From Ruegeria sp. YS9 (GTDB taxonomy: Bacteria > Pseudomonadota > Alphaproteobacteria > Rhodobacterales > Rhodobacteraceae): a stretch of DNA of 64,000 nucleotides. Made by a program: the position numbers and the translations under genes. Below are positions 9,477-18,419 of this stretch, piece after piece. Positions within the stretch are counted from its first letter, which is position 1, and each line of letters starts with the position of its first letter. The stretch spans positions 191,501 through 255,500 of the forward strand of contig NZ_CP102409.1 of assembly GCF_024628725.1 (NCBI RefSeq), read 5' to 3'. Under the pieces are notes generated by a model. That model did not search any database. It was given only the letters and a program-made list of their open reading frames with translations, and was not told the DNA's origin.

Positions 9477-10504
9477 TGGTAAAAACAAATCCGGGCCGAT
9501 TTTTCGAGGATTACTCCGTAGGACAGGTACTGCAACACGCCGTGCCACGCACAGTGACCGAGGGCGAACGCGGTTTGTATCACGCGCTTTATCCCGCGCG
9601 TCACGCGCTGTATTCCTCGGACGAATTTGCCCGGGATTGTGGTTTGCCGGAAAGTCCGCTTGATGATCTGGCCGCGTTTCATCTGGTGTTCGGCAAGACA
9701 GTACCGGATGTCTCGCTGAACGCGGTTGCCAATCTTGGCTACGGCGAAGGCCGCTGGCTGAAACCTGTCTACGCCGGTGATACTCTGCGGTCCGTATCCG
9801 AGGTGATTGGTCTCAAACAGAATTCCAACGGAAAAACGGGTGTCGTTTGGGTCCGCACCCGTGGATTGAACCAATTGGACGAAGTGGTCATCGAATATGT
9901 CCGTTGGGTCATGGTGCGCAAAGCAGACGTGAATGCGCCAGCGCCCGAAACGGTTGTTCCCGAATTGAAGAAGGCATTGACACCTCAGGATCTGATCGTG
10001 CCCGAAGGTCTCGATTTCTCGAATTACGATTTCGCGTTGGCCGGTGAAGCGCATCGTTGGGGCGATTATGAAATCGGTGAGAAAATCGACCACGTGGACG
10101 GCGTCACCTTGGAAGAGGCCGAACATATGCTGGCCACGCGATTGTGGCAGAACACCGCCAAGGTGCATTTCGACCTGACGTTCCGCCCGGAAGGCAGGTT
10201 GATCTATGGTGGGCACGTGATCTCGATGGCGCGGACCTTGTCGTTCAATGGACTTGCGAACGCGCAGATGATTGTTGGCCTGAATGGTGGCGCGCATGCC
10301 AACCCCTGTTTCGCGGGTGACACGATCAAGGCCTGGTCCGAAGTCCTGGATAAAGCGGAAACCGGTGTTCCCGGCGTGGGTGCGATCCGTCTGCGCCTGG
10401 TGGCGACAAAGGGTGGCGATCCGTTCGTGTTGAAGACTGACGAGGGCCGGTATTTGCCCGATGTGCTTCTGGACCTCGATTATTGGGCACTCATGCCGCA
10501 GTAA
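9476..10504 (+). CDS. mch: mesaconyl-CoA hydratase (2-methylfumaryl-CoA hydratase)
   Basis: 342 residues, two MaoC-like hot-dog domains: the first (about 1-150) with FFEDYSVGQVLQHAVPRTVTE, the second (about 180-340) containing the hydratase-like region around IYGGHVISMARTLSFNGL. This is the layout of Mch of Rhodobacter sphaeroides, which hydrates mesaconyl-CoA to beta-methylmalyl-CoA in the ethylmalonyl-CoA pathway. ATG at 9476 overlaps the DUF1737 stop; the open frame upstream is out of the conserved region. Context with mcl2 upstream and ecm/ccr further on strengthens the assignment. Confidence 0.92.
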   Translation: MVKTNPGRFFEDYSVGQVLQHAVPRTVTEGERGLYHALYPARHALYSSDEFARDCGLPESPLDDLAAFHLVFGKTVPDVSLNAVANLGYGEGRWLKPVYAGDTLRSVSEVIGLKQNSNGKTGVVWVRTRGLNQLDEVVIEYVRWVMVRKADVNAPAPETVVPELKKALTPQDLIVPEGLDFSNYDFALAGEAHRWGDYEIGEKIDHVDGVTLEEAEHMLATRLWQNTAKVHFDLTFRPEGRLIYGGHVISMARTLSFNGLANAQMIVGLNGGAHANPCFAGDTIKAWSEVLDKAETGVPGVGAIRLRLVATKGGDPFVLKTDEGRYLPDVLLDLDYWALMPQ

Positions 10505-10558
10505 GAGAACTGACGGTAAAGTGAGCCATTTGCGTGCAAGCCGTGCTAGGCTTGCACC

Positions 10559-11221
10559 ATGCATCTTCTGCGCGCGATACTAGCCAGTATTTGTCTGGCC
10601 CCGTCGGCTCAGGCCTGCGATCTGGCATTGGCCCTGGCGGTTGACGTTTCCGGCTCGGTCGACAGCAACGAGTACCGCATCCAGATGGACGGGCTGGCCG
10701 CCGGTCTGCGCGACCCGATCGTGTCCGAGGCGCTGGTGCGGGGGCAGGCGCAGTTGATGCTGGTGCAATGGACCGGGTCATCGCGCCAGCAGGTCACGAT
10801 CCCCTGGACCCGTATCGACAGTTTCGCGGCGTTGGATCGTTTCGCCGATCAGGTTGCCGCAGATCCACGCATCTGGCGGAATTTCTCGACGGCGATAGGT
10901 GAGGCGTTGCACACGACGCTGGACGCTTTTGATTCCGTTTCCGATTGCAAGCGACGTCTGATCGATCTGTCGGGGGACGGCGTATCCAATGAAGGGGTCG
11001 AACCAACGCAGGTTCATGCCGCTCTGCGCAACCGCGGCATTGTCGTCAATGCGTTGGCCATCGAAGAAAGTGAACCGGATCTGACGGCCTATTTCTTCGA
11101 GAATGTCATCGTGGGCGAGGGCGCTTTTGTGGTTTCGGCCTCGGGCTTCGCGGACTATCCGGAACGAATTCGCAAAAAACTGCTGCGCGAAGTGACGCAG
11201 CAAACGGCGGGCCTGAAATGA
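10559..11221 (+). CDS. DUF1194 (von Willebrand A-like) exported protein
   Basis: 220 residues with a signal peptide (1 to about 19, AQA cleavage) followed by a vWA-like fold. The MIDAS start is complete (DVSGSVDSNEY), and the later ISDGVSNEG-type segment appears as LIDLSGDGVSNEG, both expected for metal-dependent protein binding. This matches the DUF1194 family common in Rhizobiales and Rhodobacterales; no partner or role is known. It is probably periplasmic. It lies 54 bp after mch and 214 bp before sdhC, and may be its own unit. Confidence 0.87.
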   Translation: MHLLRAILASICLAPSAQACDLALALAVDVSGSVDSNEYRIQMDGLAAGLRDPIVSEALVRGQAQLMLVQWTGSSRQQVTIPWTRIDSFAALDRFADQVAADPRIWRNFSTAIGEALHTTLDAFDSVSDCKRRLIDLSGDGVSNEGVEPTQVHAALRNRGIVVNALAIEESEPDLTAYFFENVIVGEGAFVVSASGFADYPERIRKKLLREVTQQTAGLK

Positions 11222-11234
11222 CAGTCAGGAGATT

Positions 11235-11322
11235 CGTGATCACATGCCTTTAGTGTTGAAATCGCTAACATTGATGACGGGGAATGTAAAATGTGATCAC
11301 GACAATATTTTGTGTGATCACA
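11235..11322. promoter_or_regulatory. three TGTGATCACA-type palindromes upstream of sdhC
   Basis: A near-perfect copy CGTGATCACA at 11235-11244, TGTGATCACG at 11292-11301 and a perfect TGTGATCACA at 11313-11322. The last two are 21 bp apart, exactly as upstream of sucC, and the inner copy ends about 113 bp before the sdhC ATG, close to the roughly 108 bp seen at sucC. This suggests one regulator controls both TCA operons, with an extra distal site here. Confidence 0.75.
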
Positions 11323-11435
11323 TACCTGAATAATCCGCCAATTTGCGCTGAATTTAGTGGTTTTTGCACCCGCAGCACGTGACAGTGTCGCAAAAACCAG
11401 TAAAACGTTCGGTAGCCAACCGAAAAGGAGCCGCC

Positions 11436-11822
11436 ATGGCCGATGTAAATCGGGGCAATCGCCCACTTTCGCCGCACCTGTCGATCTATCGTCCACAGCT
11501 GACGTCGGTCACATCCATCCTGACACGCATCACCGGAAACGCGCTTCTACTGGCGGCGCTGTTGATCGTCTGGTGGTTTCTGGCCGCAGCAACGTCGCCC
11601 GAGGCCTTCGCCGTTGCGAACGGAGTGATTACTTCGGTGCTTGGCGACCTGGTGATGGCTCTGTCCGTTTGGGGTCTTTGGTATCACACGCTGGCCGGTG
11701 TGCGGCACCTGATCTGGGACAATGCGGTTGGTCTGGACCTTCCCACAGCGACAAAGCTGGGCTGGGCGGTTGTCATCGGATCGGTCGTTCTGACCCTTCT
11801 GACCCTTGTCATCGTCGCGTGA
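11436..11822 (+). CDS. sdhC: succinate dehydrogenase cytochrome b556 subunit
   Basis: Membrane anchor subunit of complex II, 128 residues, three transmembrane helices. Shows the PLSPHLSIYRPQ signature and the haem-ligand region WYHTLAGVRHLIWD with His84 (and His91). ATG at 11436 is chosen because of AAAGGAG just upstream (11424-11430) and the family start MADVNRG; the frame is open 24 codons further up. First gene of sdhCDA(B), 13 bp before sdhD. Confidence 0.95.
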   Translation: MADVNRGNRPLSPHLSIYRPQLTSVTSILTRITGNALLLAALLIVWWFLAAATSPEAFAVANGVITSVLGDLVMALSVWGLWYHTLAGVRHLIWDNAVGLDLPTATKLGWAVVIGSVVLTLLTLVIVA

Positions 11823-11835
11823 TTGGAGGCCTGAC

Positions 11836-12207
11836 ATGCGTTATCTGACCGACCGCAAACGCGCCGCTGGCCTTGGCTCGGCGAAATCCGGCACAGCCCA
11901 TTTCTGGGCGATGAAAGTCAGCTCGGTGGCTCTGCTGATCCTTGTGCCTTTGTTTGTCTTCACCTTCGGCCCGGTTCTGGGTCAGCCGTTTGACGTGGTG
12001 CTCGAGTATTACTCGCGGCCTTTCCCAGCCATCGTGGCAGCATTGACGCTGGCGGTTGGCTTCAAACACTTCGCAGACGGTGCGCAGGTGATGCTTGAGG
12101 ACTATGTTCACGGCACGCTTGAAAAGGTCCTGATCATCTTGGTGACCTGCCTGTCCTACGGTGCGGCTGCGGCCGGCATCTTCGCCATCGCGCGCATTGC
12201 CCTTTAA
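11836..12207 (+). CDS. sdhD: succinate dehydrogenase hydrophobic membrane anchor subunit
   Basis: 123 residues, three membrane helices, with the SGTAHFWAMKVSS amino end and GFKHFADGAQVMLEDYVH, the usual quinone/haem-side segment in alphaproteobacterial SdhD. Anchors SdhAB to the inner membrane with SdhC. The ATG at 11836 follows GGAGG (11825-11829); an earlier start would overlap sdhC. Confidence 0.95.
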   Translation: MRYLTDRKRAAGLGSAKSGTAHFWAMKVSSVALLILVPLFVFTFGPVLGQPFDVVLEYYSRPFPAIVAALTLAVGFKHFADGAQVMLEDYVHGTLEKVLIILVTCLSYGAAAAGIFAIARIAL

Positions 12208-12225
12208 TTCCCGGAGCTGAAAGAA

Positions 12226-14031
12226 ATGGCTGCATACGAATACGAAACGCATGAATATGACGTGGTCGTTGTCGGCGCCGGTGGGGCCGGTCTGCGGGCG
12301 ACATTGGGTATGGCGGAACAAGGCCTGCGTACGGCCTGCGTGACCAAGGTTTTCCCAACCCGTTCCCACACCGTGGCCGCGCAGGGTGGCATTGCCGCAT
12401 CGCTGTCAAACATGGGCCCCGACCATTGGCAGTGGCACATGTACGACACCGTCAAGGGCTCGGACTGGTTGGGCGATACCGACGCGATGGAGTATCTCGC
12501 GCGGGAGGCACCCAAGGCAGTCTACGAGCTGGAGCATTATGGCGTGCCGTTCAGCCGGACGGAAGAGGGCAAGATTTATCAGCGCCCCTTCGGTGGGCAC
12601 ACCACTGAATTCGGAGAAGGTCCTGCGGTACAGCGCACCTGTGCAGCCGCCGACCGGACCGGCCACGCGATTTTGCATACGCTTTACGGGCAGTCGCTCA
12701 AGAACAACGCCGAGTTCTATATCGAATATTTCGCCATCGACCTGATTATGTCCGAGGACGGCCAGTGTCAGGGGGTCGTCTGCTGGAAGCTGGACGACGG
12801 CACCATGCATGTCTTCAACGCCAAGATGGTGGTTCTGGCGACCGGCGGCTATGGCCGCGCCTATTTCAGCGCCACCTCGGCCCATACCTGCACCGGCGAT
12901 GGCGGCGGCATGGTGGCCCGTGCTGGGCTGGCCTTGCAGGATATGGAATTCGTTCAGTTCCACCCCACCGGCATCTACGGGTCAGGCTGCCTGATCACCG
13001 AAGGTGCGCGCGGCGAGGGCGGTTACCTGACCAACTCGGAAGGCGAACGGTTCATGGAGCGCTATGCGCCCCAGTACAAGGACCTCGCGCCGCGCGACTA
13101 CGTTTCGCGCTCGATGACCATGGAAATCCGCGAGGGACGTGGAGTAGGGGCCGAAGGAGATCACATTCACCTGAACCTCAGCCACTTGCCTGCCGAGGCT
13201 CTGGCGGAACGCCTGCCCGGCATCTCGGAAAGCGCAAAGATTTTCGCGGGTGTGGATGTCACCAAGGAACCGATCCCGGTACTGCCGACAGTGCATTACA
13301 ACATGGGCGGTATCCCCACGAACTATTGGGGTGAGGTTCTGAACCCAACTGCCGACGATCCGACTGCGGTCGTTCCCGGTTTGATGGCCGTTGGCGAAGC
13401 CGGCTGTGCCTCGGTCCACGGTGCGAACCGACTGGGGTCGAACTCGCTGATTGACCTCGTGGTCTTTGGCCGGGCGGCAGCGATCCGGGCCGGCAAGGTT
13501 GTCGACGCCGAATCCGCCAACCCGGTTCTGAACCAGGCGTCGGTCGACAAGGCGTTTGACCGTTTTGATGCGGTGCGCAACGCCAGCGGCTCAATCCCAA
13601 CCGCCGAACTGCGGCTTGAGATGCAAAAGACCATGCAGGCGGATGCGGCCGTGTTCCGAACCGCCAAGACCATGGCCGAAGGCGTCGAGAAGATGACAGC
13701 GATTGCCGCAAAGATGGACGACCTGAAGGTCACAGACCGTTCGTTGGTCTGGAACAGCGATCTGATGGAAACCCTTGAACTGACCAACCTGATGCCAAAC
13801 GCGCTTGCCACCATCGTCGGTGCCGAGGCCCGCAAGGAATCCCGTGGGGCCCACGCGCATGAGGATTTCAGCGAGCGCGATGACAAAAACTGGCGCGTTC
13901 ATACGGTCAGCCGGGTTGAGGGCAACAAGGTTGAGCTCAGCTACCGTCCGGTCATCGTTGATCCACTGACGACCGAAGAACAAGGCGGTATCAGCTTGCA
14001 GAAAATCGCGCCCAAAGCGCGGACGTTCTAA
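12226..14031 (+). CDS. sdhA: succinate dehydrogenase flavoprotein subunit
   Basis: 601 residues, full length. Rossmann loop [12 protein letters not shown] (15-26); [10 protein letters not shown] carries His48, the covalent FAD attachment; [13 protein letters not shown] and the substrate/proton-transfer region [20 protein letters not shown]; capping and carboxy-terminal domains intact to KIAPKARTF. Oxidises succinate to fumarate and passes electrons to SdhB. GGAGCTGAAAGAA precedes the ATG. Unusually, sdhB is not next: two foreign-type genes (14055-15428) intervene. Confidence 0.98.
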   Translation: MAAYEYETHEYDVVVVGAGGAGLRATLGMAEQGLRTACVTKVFPTRSHTVAAQGGIAASLSNMGPDHWQWHMYDTVKGSDWLGDTDAMEYLAREAPKAVYELEHYGVPFSRTEEGKIYQRPFGGHTTEFGEGPAVQRTCAAADRTGHAILHTLYGQSLKNNAEFYIEYFAIDLIMSEDGQCQGVVCWKLDDGTMHVFNAKMVVLATGGYGRAYFSATSAHTCTGDGGGMVARAGLALQDMEFVQFHPTGIYGSGCLITEGARGEGGYLTNSEGERFMERYAPQYKDLAPRDYVSRSMTMEIREGRGVGAEGDHIHLNLSHLPAEALAERLPGISESAKIFAGVDVTKEPIPVLPTVHYNMGGIPTNYWGEVLNPTADDPTAVVPGLMAVGEAGCASVHGANRLGSNSLIDLVVFGRAAAIRAGKVVDAESANPVLNQASVDKAFDRFDAVRNASGSIPTAELRLEMQKTMQADAAVFRTAKTMAEGVEKMTAIAAKMDDLKVTDRSLVWNSDLMETLELTNLMPNALATIVGAEARKESRGAHAHEDFSERDDKNWRVHTVSRVEGNKVELSYRPVIVDPLTTEEQGGISLQKIAPKARTF

Positions 14032-14054
14032 GGGCTGGTCAGGAACAGGGCGAG

Positions 14055-14654
14055 ATGGCAGAGTTTTCTTCGACCGATTATTGGCAACGCCGATATGAGC
14101 ACGGCAAGACCTCGGGTGCGGGGTCTTACGGGCGTCTTGCTGTCTACAAAGCGAATTTCATCAACACGATGGTCGAGATGGAAGGCGTGGAATCGGTTGT
14201 AGAATTGGGATCGGGCGACGGAAATCAGGCGCAATTGTTTGATATCCCGAAATATACCGGCTTGGATGTCTCTGACCTCTGCGTTCGGCGCTGCAACGAA
14301 GTTTTTCGATCCCGCCCCAATTGGGTGTTCAAAAACGCCGATTCCGAGGTTGAGCCGCATGACGTTTCTCTTTCGTTGGATGTCATTTATCATCTGACCG
14401 AGGACAGCGTTTTCGACAACTACATGCGGCGGCTCTTCGGGTTGGCACAGCGTTATGTCGTTATCTATTCGTCGGATTTTGACCTGAACCCTTCCAACCA
14501 GCATGTGCGCCATCGCCCGTATTCCGCCTGGATAGAAGACTTCATGCCCGGCTGGCAGCTCTATTGTGAAGAAGAGAACCCGTTTGCCGTCAAAGGGCAT
14601 GCCCATGCCTCAAAGAACAGCTTCGCCGCGTTCAAAGTGTTCGAGCGGAGATGA
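14055..14654 (+). CDS. class I SAM-dependent methyltransferase-like protein
   Basis: 199-residue soluble protein. SAM motif I is VVELGSGDGNQAQL (about 48-61), followed by YTGLDVSDLCVRRC (motif II acidic region) and LSLDVIYHLTE (motif post-I/IV). This resembles small methyltransferases found with polysaccharide or sulfotransferase genes; the substrate is unknown. It begins 23 bp after the sdhA stop and precedes a sulfotransferase-like gene, so the pair may modify a common glycan or metabolite. Its location inside the sdh operon is anomalous. Confidence 0.8.
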   Translation: MAEFSSTDYWQRRYEHGKTSGAGSYGRLAVYKANFINTMVEMEGVESVVELGSGDGNQAQLFDIPKYTGLDVSDLCVRRCNEVFRSRPNWVFKNADSEVEPHDVSLSLDVIYHLTEDSVFDNYMRRLFGLAQRYVVIYSSDFDLNPSNQHVRHRPYSAWIEDFMPGWQLYCEEENPFAVKGHAHASKNSFAAFKVFERR

Positions 14655-14786
14655 ACGAGTGACTGGCGCAAGCACCATATCGCCCCGGGAAGCCAAACAA
14701 GCCGCTTTTGATCCTGTCAAATGCCGGTGGGGCGTTCAAAAAAGCGCATGCCATGATGAAATCCCAGGCGCATCGCGGCGTATGCT

Positions 14787-15428
14787 ATGCTGGTGCTTGC
14801 AATGACGGTCGAGAAACTCCAATCCGGGCAAAGTGATCCCAAGATCATCCTGATCGGCTTGAACCGATGTGCGACGACCTCGTTTCACATGCTGTTTCAG
14901 AACAGCGGGATTCCTTCGGTGCATTGGGAAGATGACCAGGGTCTAAACCTTGCACATCGCATGGTAACCAATATTGCCATGGGGCGCAGACCGCTGGATG
15001 GGTTTGGTACAGTCCGGGCCTTCACTGATATCGCCTTCGTCAATTCGCGCTTCATGCTGGACGGCGCGCGGTTCTTTCGAGAGCTGCACGCGGCTTACCC
15101 GGACGCCTATTTCTTGCTGAACACGCGCAATCGCGATGACTGGATCGCATCACGTGCCAACCATTCCGGCGGTAGGTACCTTGAGCGATGCTGCAAGGCC
15201 AATGGACAGACGGCCGACCAGGTGAAGCGGGGCTGGGCGCATATGTATGACGTGCACCATTCCGAGGTCGAAGCTTTCTTTGACGACAACCCGCGCTTTC
15301 TGCGTTTTGATATCGACCGGGACGACCCGCAAAACCTTGCGGATTGGCTTTCTCCGGATTTCGACGTGAACATCGCCCATTGGGGGCATTATAACCGAGG
15401 GGCGTCTGAACGCGCCCGGACAGGCTGA
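14787..15428 (+). CDS. sulfotransferase family protein
   Basis: 213 residues. The amino end has the PAPS-binding 5'-PSB loop [15 protein letters not shown], and [15 protein letters not shown] matches the 3'-PB segment of sulfotransferases; the W-rich end is short. It would transfer sulfate from PAPS to a carbohydrate or lipid, acceptor unknown. The start is uncertain: ATG at 14787 or at 14802; neither has a strong ribosome site. It is the second gene of the insertion between sdhA and sdhB, 132 bp after the methyltransferase. Confidence 0.8.
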   Translation: MLVLAMTVEKLQSGQSDPKIILIGLNRCATTSFHMLFQNSGIPSVHWEDDQGLNLAHRMVTNIAMGRRPLDGFGTVRAFTDIAFVNSRFMLDGARFFRELHAAYPDAYFLLNTRNRDDWIASRANHSGGRYLERCCKANGQTADQVKRGWAHMYDVHHSEVEAFFDDNPRFLRFDIDRDDPQNLADWLSPDFDVNIAHWGHYNRGASERARTG

Positions 15429-15459
15429 AAGGCGGCCTTGTGCTGAATGGAGAATTGAC

Positions 15460-16239
15460 ATGGTTCAACTGACCCTGCCCAAGAATTCCCGGATTACCAC
15501 CGGCAAGACCTGGCCAAAGCCGGACGGCGCCACGAACGTGCGCAAGTTCCAGATCTATCGTTGGAACCCCGATGACGGGCAGAACCCGCGTGTCGATACG
15601 TATTTCGTTGATATGGATACGTGCGGTCCGATGGTTCTGGACGCGCTGATCAAGATCAAGAACGAGATTGATCCGACCTTGACGTTCCGCCGGTCTTGCC
15701 GCGAAGGCATCTGTGGATCCTGCGCGATGAATATCGATGGGATCAACACACTGGCCTGTATTTATGGTATGGATGAGATCAAGGGTGACGTGAAAATCTA
15801 CCCGCTGCCGCATATGCCGGTGGTCAAGGACCTGATCCCTGATCTGACCCACTTCTATGCCCAGCACGCCTCGATCATGCCGTGGCTGGAAACCAAGACC
15901 AATCGCCCTGCGAAGGAATGGAAGCAATCCATCGAAGACCGCAAGAAACTGGACGGTCTTTATGAATGCGTGATGTGCGCCAGCTGCTCGACCTCTTGCC
16001 CCAGCTACTGGTGGAACGGCGACCGCTATCTTGGCCCCGCGGCCTTGCTGCACGCCTATCGCTGGATCATCGACAGCCGGGATGAGGCGACGGGTGAACG
16101 TCTGGATGAGCTGGAAGATCCGTTCAAGCTCTACCGCTGTCACACAATCATGAACTGTGCCAAGACCTGTCCGAAAGGTCTGAACCCGGCCAAGGCGATT
16201 GCCGAGATCAAGAAGATGATGGTCGAGCGCTCGGTCTAA
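15460..16239 (+). CDS. sdhB: succinate dehydrogenase iron-sulfur subunit
   Basis: 259 residues. [2Fe-2S] Cys at 80, 85, 88 and 100 ([10 protein letters not shown]... LAC); [4Fe-4S]/[3Fe-4S] motifs [16 protein letters not shown] and [17 protein letters not shown] later. Carries electrons from SdhA FAD to the membrane quinone. GGAGAATTGAC precedes the ATG. It lies 31 bp after the sulfotransferase stop, and a strong terminator follows it. Confidence 0.97.
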   Translation: MVQLTLPKNSRITTGKTWPKPDGATNVRKFQIYRWNPDDGQNPRVDTYFVDMDTCGPMVLDALIKIKNEIDPTLTFRRSCREGICGSCAMNIDGINTLACIYGMDEIKGDVKIYPLPHMPVVKDLIPDLTHFYAQHASIMPWLETKTNRPAKEWKQSIEDRKKLDGLYECVMCASCSTSCPSYWWNGDRYLGPAALLHAYRWIIDSRDEATGERLDELEDPFKLYRCHTIMNCAKTCPKGLNPAKAIAEIKKMMVERSV

Positions 16240-16284
16240 CCACGAGCGCGATTTGCGGTTTTCGCATGTCCATCTTGCAAAATT

Positions 16285-16321
16285 AGGCGATGCAGCCCCG
16301 GCTGCATTGCCTTATTTTTTG
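16285..16321 (+). terminator. rho-independent terminator after sdhB
   Basis: 13-bp stem (AGGCGATGCAGCC at 16285-16297 with GGCTGCATTGCCT at 16300-16312, one G-T pair), CC loop, then TATTTTTT. Ends the sdh operon. Confidence 0.9.
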
Positions 16322-16360
16322 GGCAGGGAGGAGTGATGAGTTTTAGTCAGGATCACTCCA

Positions 16361-16501
16361 ATGAGCAAAGAAACATCCAAACGGAAAACCGACGCCCAAG
16401 AAGCGCTGGACCTGCTTGAACAGGCATGGGCCTATTACACGCCAGAACCTGCGAAGGCTGACAAGGAACCAGAGCTTTTCGAATACGCAAACGCTGCCTG
16501 A
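16361..16501 (+). CDS. short hydrophilic protein, 46 residues
   Basis: Too short for most ORF callers. It starts at the ATG at 16361, reads MSKETSKRKTDAQEALDLLE, and continues with a Glu/Ala-rich helix and a YYTPEP segment to TGA at 16499-16501. A helix-forming repeat of Ala/Glu/Leu and a polar, low-complexity composition suggest a real small protein of the kind conserved in Rhodobacteraceae; this is memory, not a search. It is downstream of the sdhB terminator and so would need its own promoter or read-through. An ATG in another frame at 16336 has a stronger Shine-Dalgarno (GGGAGGAGTG) and overlaps it. Confidence 0.5.
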   Translation: MSKETSKRKTDAQEALDLLEQAWAYYTPEPAKADKEPELFEYANAA

Positions 16502-16550
16502 TACGGGCGGCAAGACTTGAAAACCGACGGTTTATCGGCAAAGCAGAGGG

Positions 16551-16745
16551 ATGCCTGTTCTTCTGCTTCTTCTGGCGACCGGCGTGTTTGCCTATTTCCT
16601 CTGGCGCTCGCGCCATTCCGGGCTGACACGTGATTGCAGGTGGCGGCAGGACAAGAGCCACGGCATCTGGCGGTGCAGCTTCTGCGGTGCCGAAATCACT
16701 GCGCTGGACCAACCATTGCGGTGTTTGCGGGCGCGTGATCCCTGA
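16551..16745 (+). CDS. small membrane protein with Cys-rich tail
   Basis: 64 residues: one amino-terminal hydrophobic helix (about 3-18) followed by a soluble tail with RCSFCGAEI and RCLRARD, the Cys arrangement of a half zinc-ribbon (four Cys in all). It would sit in the inner membrane with the tail in the cytoplasm. Unknown function. Short gap to the next gene; the ribosome site is weak (AGAGGG immediately before ATG), so the start is uncertain. Confidence 0.6.
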   Translation: MPVLLLLLATGVFAYFLWRSRHSGLTRDCRWRQDKSHGIWRCSFCGAEITALDQPLRCLRARDP

Positions 16746-16791
16746 AAGATAGTGCTTTTCGCGGGCTGAATAATGCGCCACTCTGCCCGGC

Positions 16792-17655
16792 ATGAAAGTT
16801 TCAGAAAACACTGTCCACCCTCCCGAAGATGCCGAAGCCCGACGCGCGGTTGCCCCTGTCATCTGTTACCCGAACGAGGCATTGCCGCGACCGGATGTGC
16901 GCTGGATGAGGTCCCTTCGCGAACGCGCAAGCAAAACGGGCGAAGTGCTGGTGCCGCCACGTGATGCGCGTTGTTTTGAAGTGCCTGCCGGCCATTTCTT
17001 TCGCATCACTTCCGTCGAGGGGCCGCAGGTTGGCGATCTGAACCTGTGGAACCGAAACGACTTGTCGGAACGCTTCTATTCCGGAAAAACCCGGGCGCTG
17101 CATGGCACGCATCTGACCACCGGAGAGCGGATATGGTCCAGTTTCCCGCATCTGCGCCCGATGGCCACGATTATTGCGGATACGCTTGAGTGGTACGGAA
17201 TCGATCCCTATGGGGGGTCGGTTCATGACGTCATCGGCACGCGATGCGATCCGTATACGGGCAACCTTTTGTCCGGCACGCAATACCACCATTGCTGCCA
17301 TTCCAACCTGACCCGCGCGCTTGCGGATCACCTCAATATTCCGCTGACCGAAGCCGAACCAGCGGTGCACGACGTACTGAACGTTTTCATGTGTACCGGT
17401 TTCACCCGCGACACGGGTCAATACTTCATGAAAGCCTCACCCGTACGTCCCGGAGATTTTCTGGAGTTCTTTGCCGAGATTGATCTGCTGGGCAATCTCA
17501 GCGCCTGCCCGGGCGGGGATTGTTCGTCCGAGCATTCCTCGGACACAGCTGCGTGTTACCCCTTGCTGGTCGAGGTTTTTGCTCCGGCTAGAGGCGATTT
17601 GGAGGGGTGGGACAGCCCCGCGAGCAATGGTTATGATCGCTCGCACGGGCGTTAG
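16792..17655 (+). CDS. DUF1989 (urea carboxylase-associated family) protein
   Basis: 287 residues with DUF1989 features: VPPRDARCFEVPAGHFFRITSVEGPQ, GDLNLWN, TRALHGTHL, and a GTRCDPYTG loop. DUF1989 proteins are often encoded beside urea carboxylase/allophanate genes or amine degradation clusters and are proposed aminomethyl-/urea-related enzymes, but no reaction is established for the general family. No urea genes are visible nearby, so the role here is unassigned. It is convergent with deoD. Confidence 0.83.
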   Translation: MKVSENTVHPPEDAEARRAVAPVICYPNEALPRPDVRWMRSLRERASKTGEVLVPPRDARCFEVPAGHFFRITSVEGPQVGDLNLWNRNDLSERFYSGKTRALHGTHLTTGERIWSSFPHLRPMATIIADTLEWYGIDPYGGSVHDVIGTRCDPYTGNLLSGTQYHHCCHSNLTRALADHLNIPLTEAEPAVHDVLNVFMCTGFTRDTGQYFMKASPVRPGDFLEFFAEIDLLGNLSACPGGDCSSEHSSDTAACYPLLVEVFAPARGDLEGWDSPASNGYDRSHGR

Positions 17656-17660
17656 GATCG

Positions 17661-17689
17661 GCAGGCACCAATACTTGGTACCTGCGCTT
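17661..17689. terminator. hairpin between convergent DUF1989 and deoD genes
   Basis: GCAGGCACCAA (17661-17671) pairs with TTGGTACCTGC (17675-17685) with one mismatch around a TAC loop, followed by GCTTTGT on the plus strand. It fits a bidirectional terminator between the two stops, although the T-tract is weak. Confidence 0.55.
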
Positions 17690-17691
17690 TG

Positions 17692-18402
17692 TCAGCTGTT
17701 CGGGAATGCGGCCTGAAGTGCGATCTCGACCATATCACCAAAGCTGCTTTCACGTTCTGAGGATGGCAGAGCCTCTCCGGTCAACAGGTGATCGGAAACA
17801 GTGAGAACGGCCAGAGCGCGGCATTTGTGGCGCGCCGACAAAATATAGAGTTCGGCCGCTTCCATTTCGACGCCCAGAATGCCGTGACGCACCATCTGTT
17901 CGTTGAGATCAGGGCGCTCGTCATAAAAGACATCTGACGAGTAAATTCCACCAACATGGGTCGGCGTTCCCTTGGCCGCGGCCGCTGTGGCGGCAGCTTG
18001 CAGCAGCCCCCAATCGGCGCAGGGCGCAAAGTTGAGCTCTTTCATGATGCCGCGCGACGGTGTGCTCAGCGTGGTTGATGTCATGGCCAGAATAACGTCA
18101 CGAATTTTGACGCTGTCCTGCATCCCTCCGCAGGATCCGATGCGGATCAGGGTTTTCGCACCGTAATCGCGGATCAACTCATTTACATAAATGGAAAGAG
18201 ACGGCATTCCCATGCCGCTTCCCTGAATTGTTACGGGATTTCCCTTCCAGTTTCCGGTAAAGCCAAGCATTCCGCGAACGTTATTGACCTGTTTGACATC
18301 GTCCAAAAACGTCTCGGCTGCCCATTTCGCCCGGTAGGGATCACCGGGCAAAAGAACGGTTTCAGCTATTTCGCCTTTTTCGGCGCCAATATGAATTGTC
18401 AT
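17692..18402 (-). CDS. deoD: purine nucleoside phosphorylase, DeoD type
   Basis: 236 residues of the hexameric PNP family: [11 protein letters not shown] phosphate loop, [15 protein letters not shown], and [13 protein letters not shown] with the ribose-binding Glu pair; [19 protein letters not shown] contains the catalytic Asp. Cleaves purine (deoxy)ribonucleosides with phosphate. Start taken as the ATG at 18402; a TTG two codons upstream is also in frame. It follows the H-NS-like gene by 17 bp, so both are probably one transcript. A nucleoside-type ABC transporter is found at 30.7-35.4 kb. Confidence 0.93.
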   Translation of the reverse strand: MTIHIGAEKGEIAETVLLPGDPYRAKWAAETFLDDVKQVNNVRGMLGFTGNWKGNPVTIQGSGMGMPSLSIYVNELIRDYGAKTLIRIGSCGGMQDSVKIRDVILAMTSTTLSTPSRGIMKELNFAPCADWGLLQAAATAAAAKGTPTHVGGIYSSDVFYDERPDLNEQMVRHGILGVEMEAAELYILSARHKCRALAVLTVSDHLLTGEALPSSERESSFGDMVEIALQAAFPNS

Positions 18403-18419
18403 TTTCAAAATCGCTCAGA

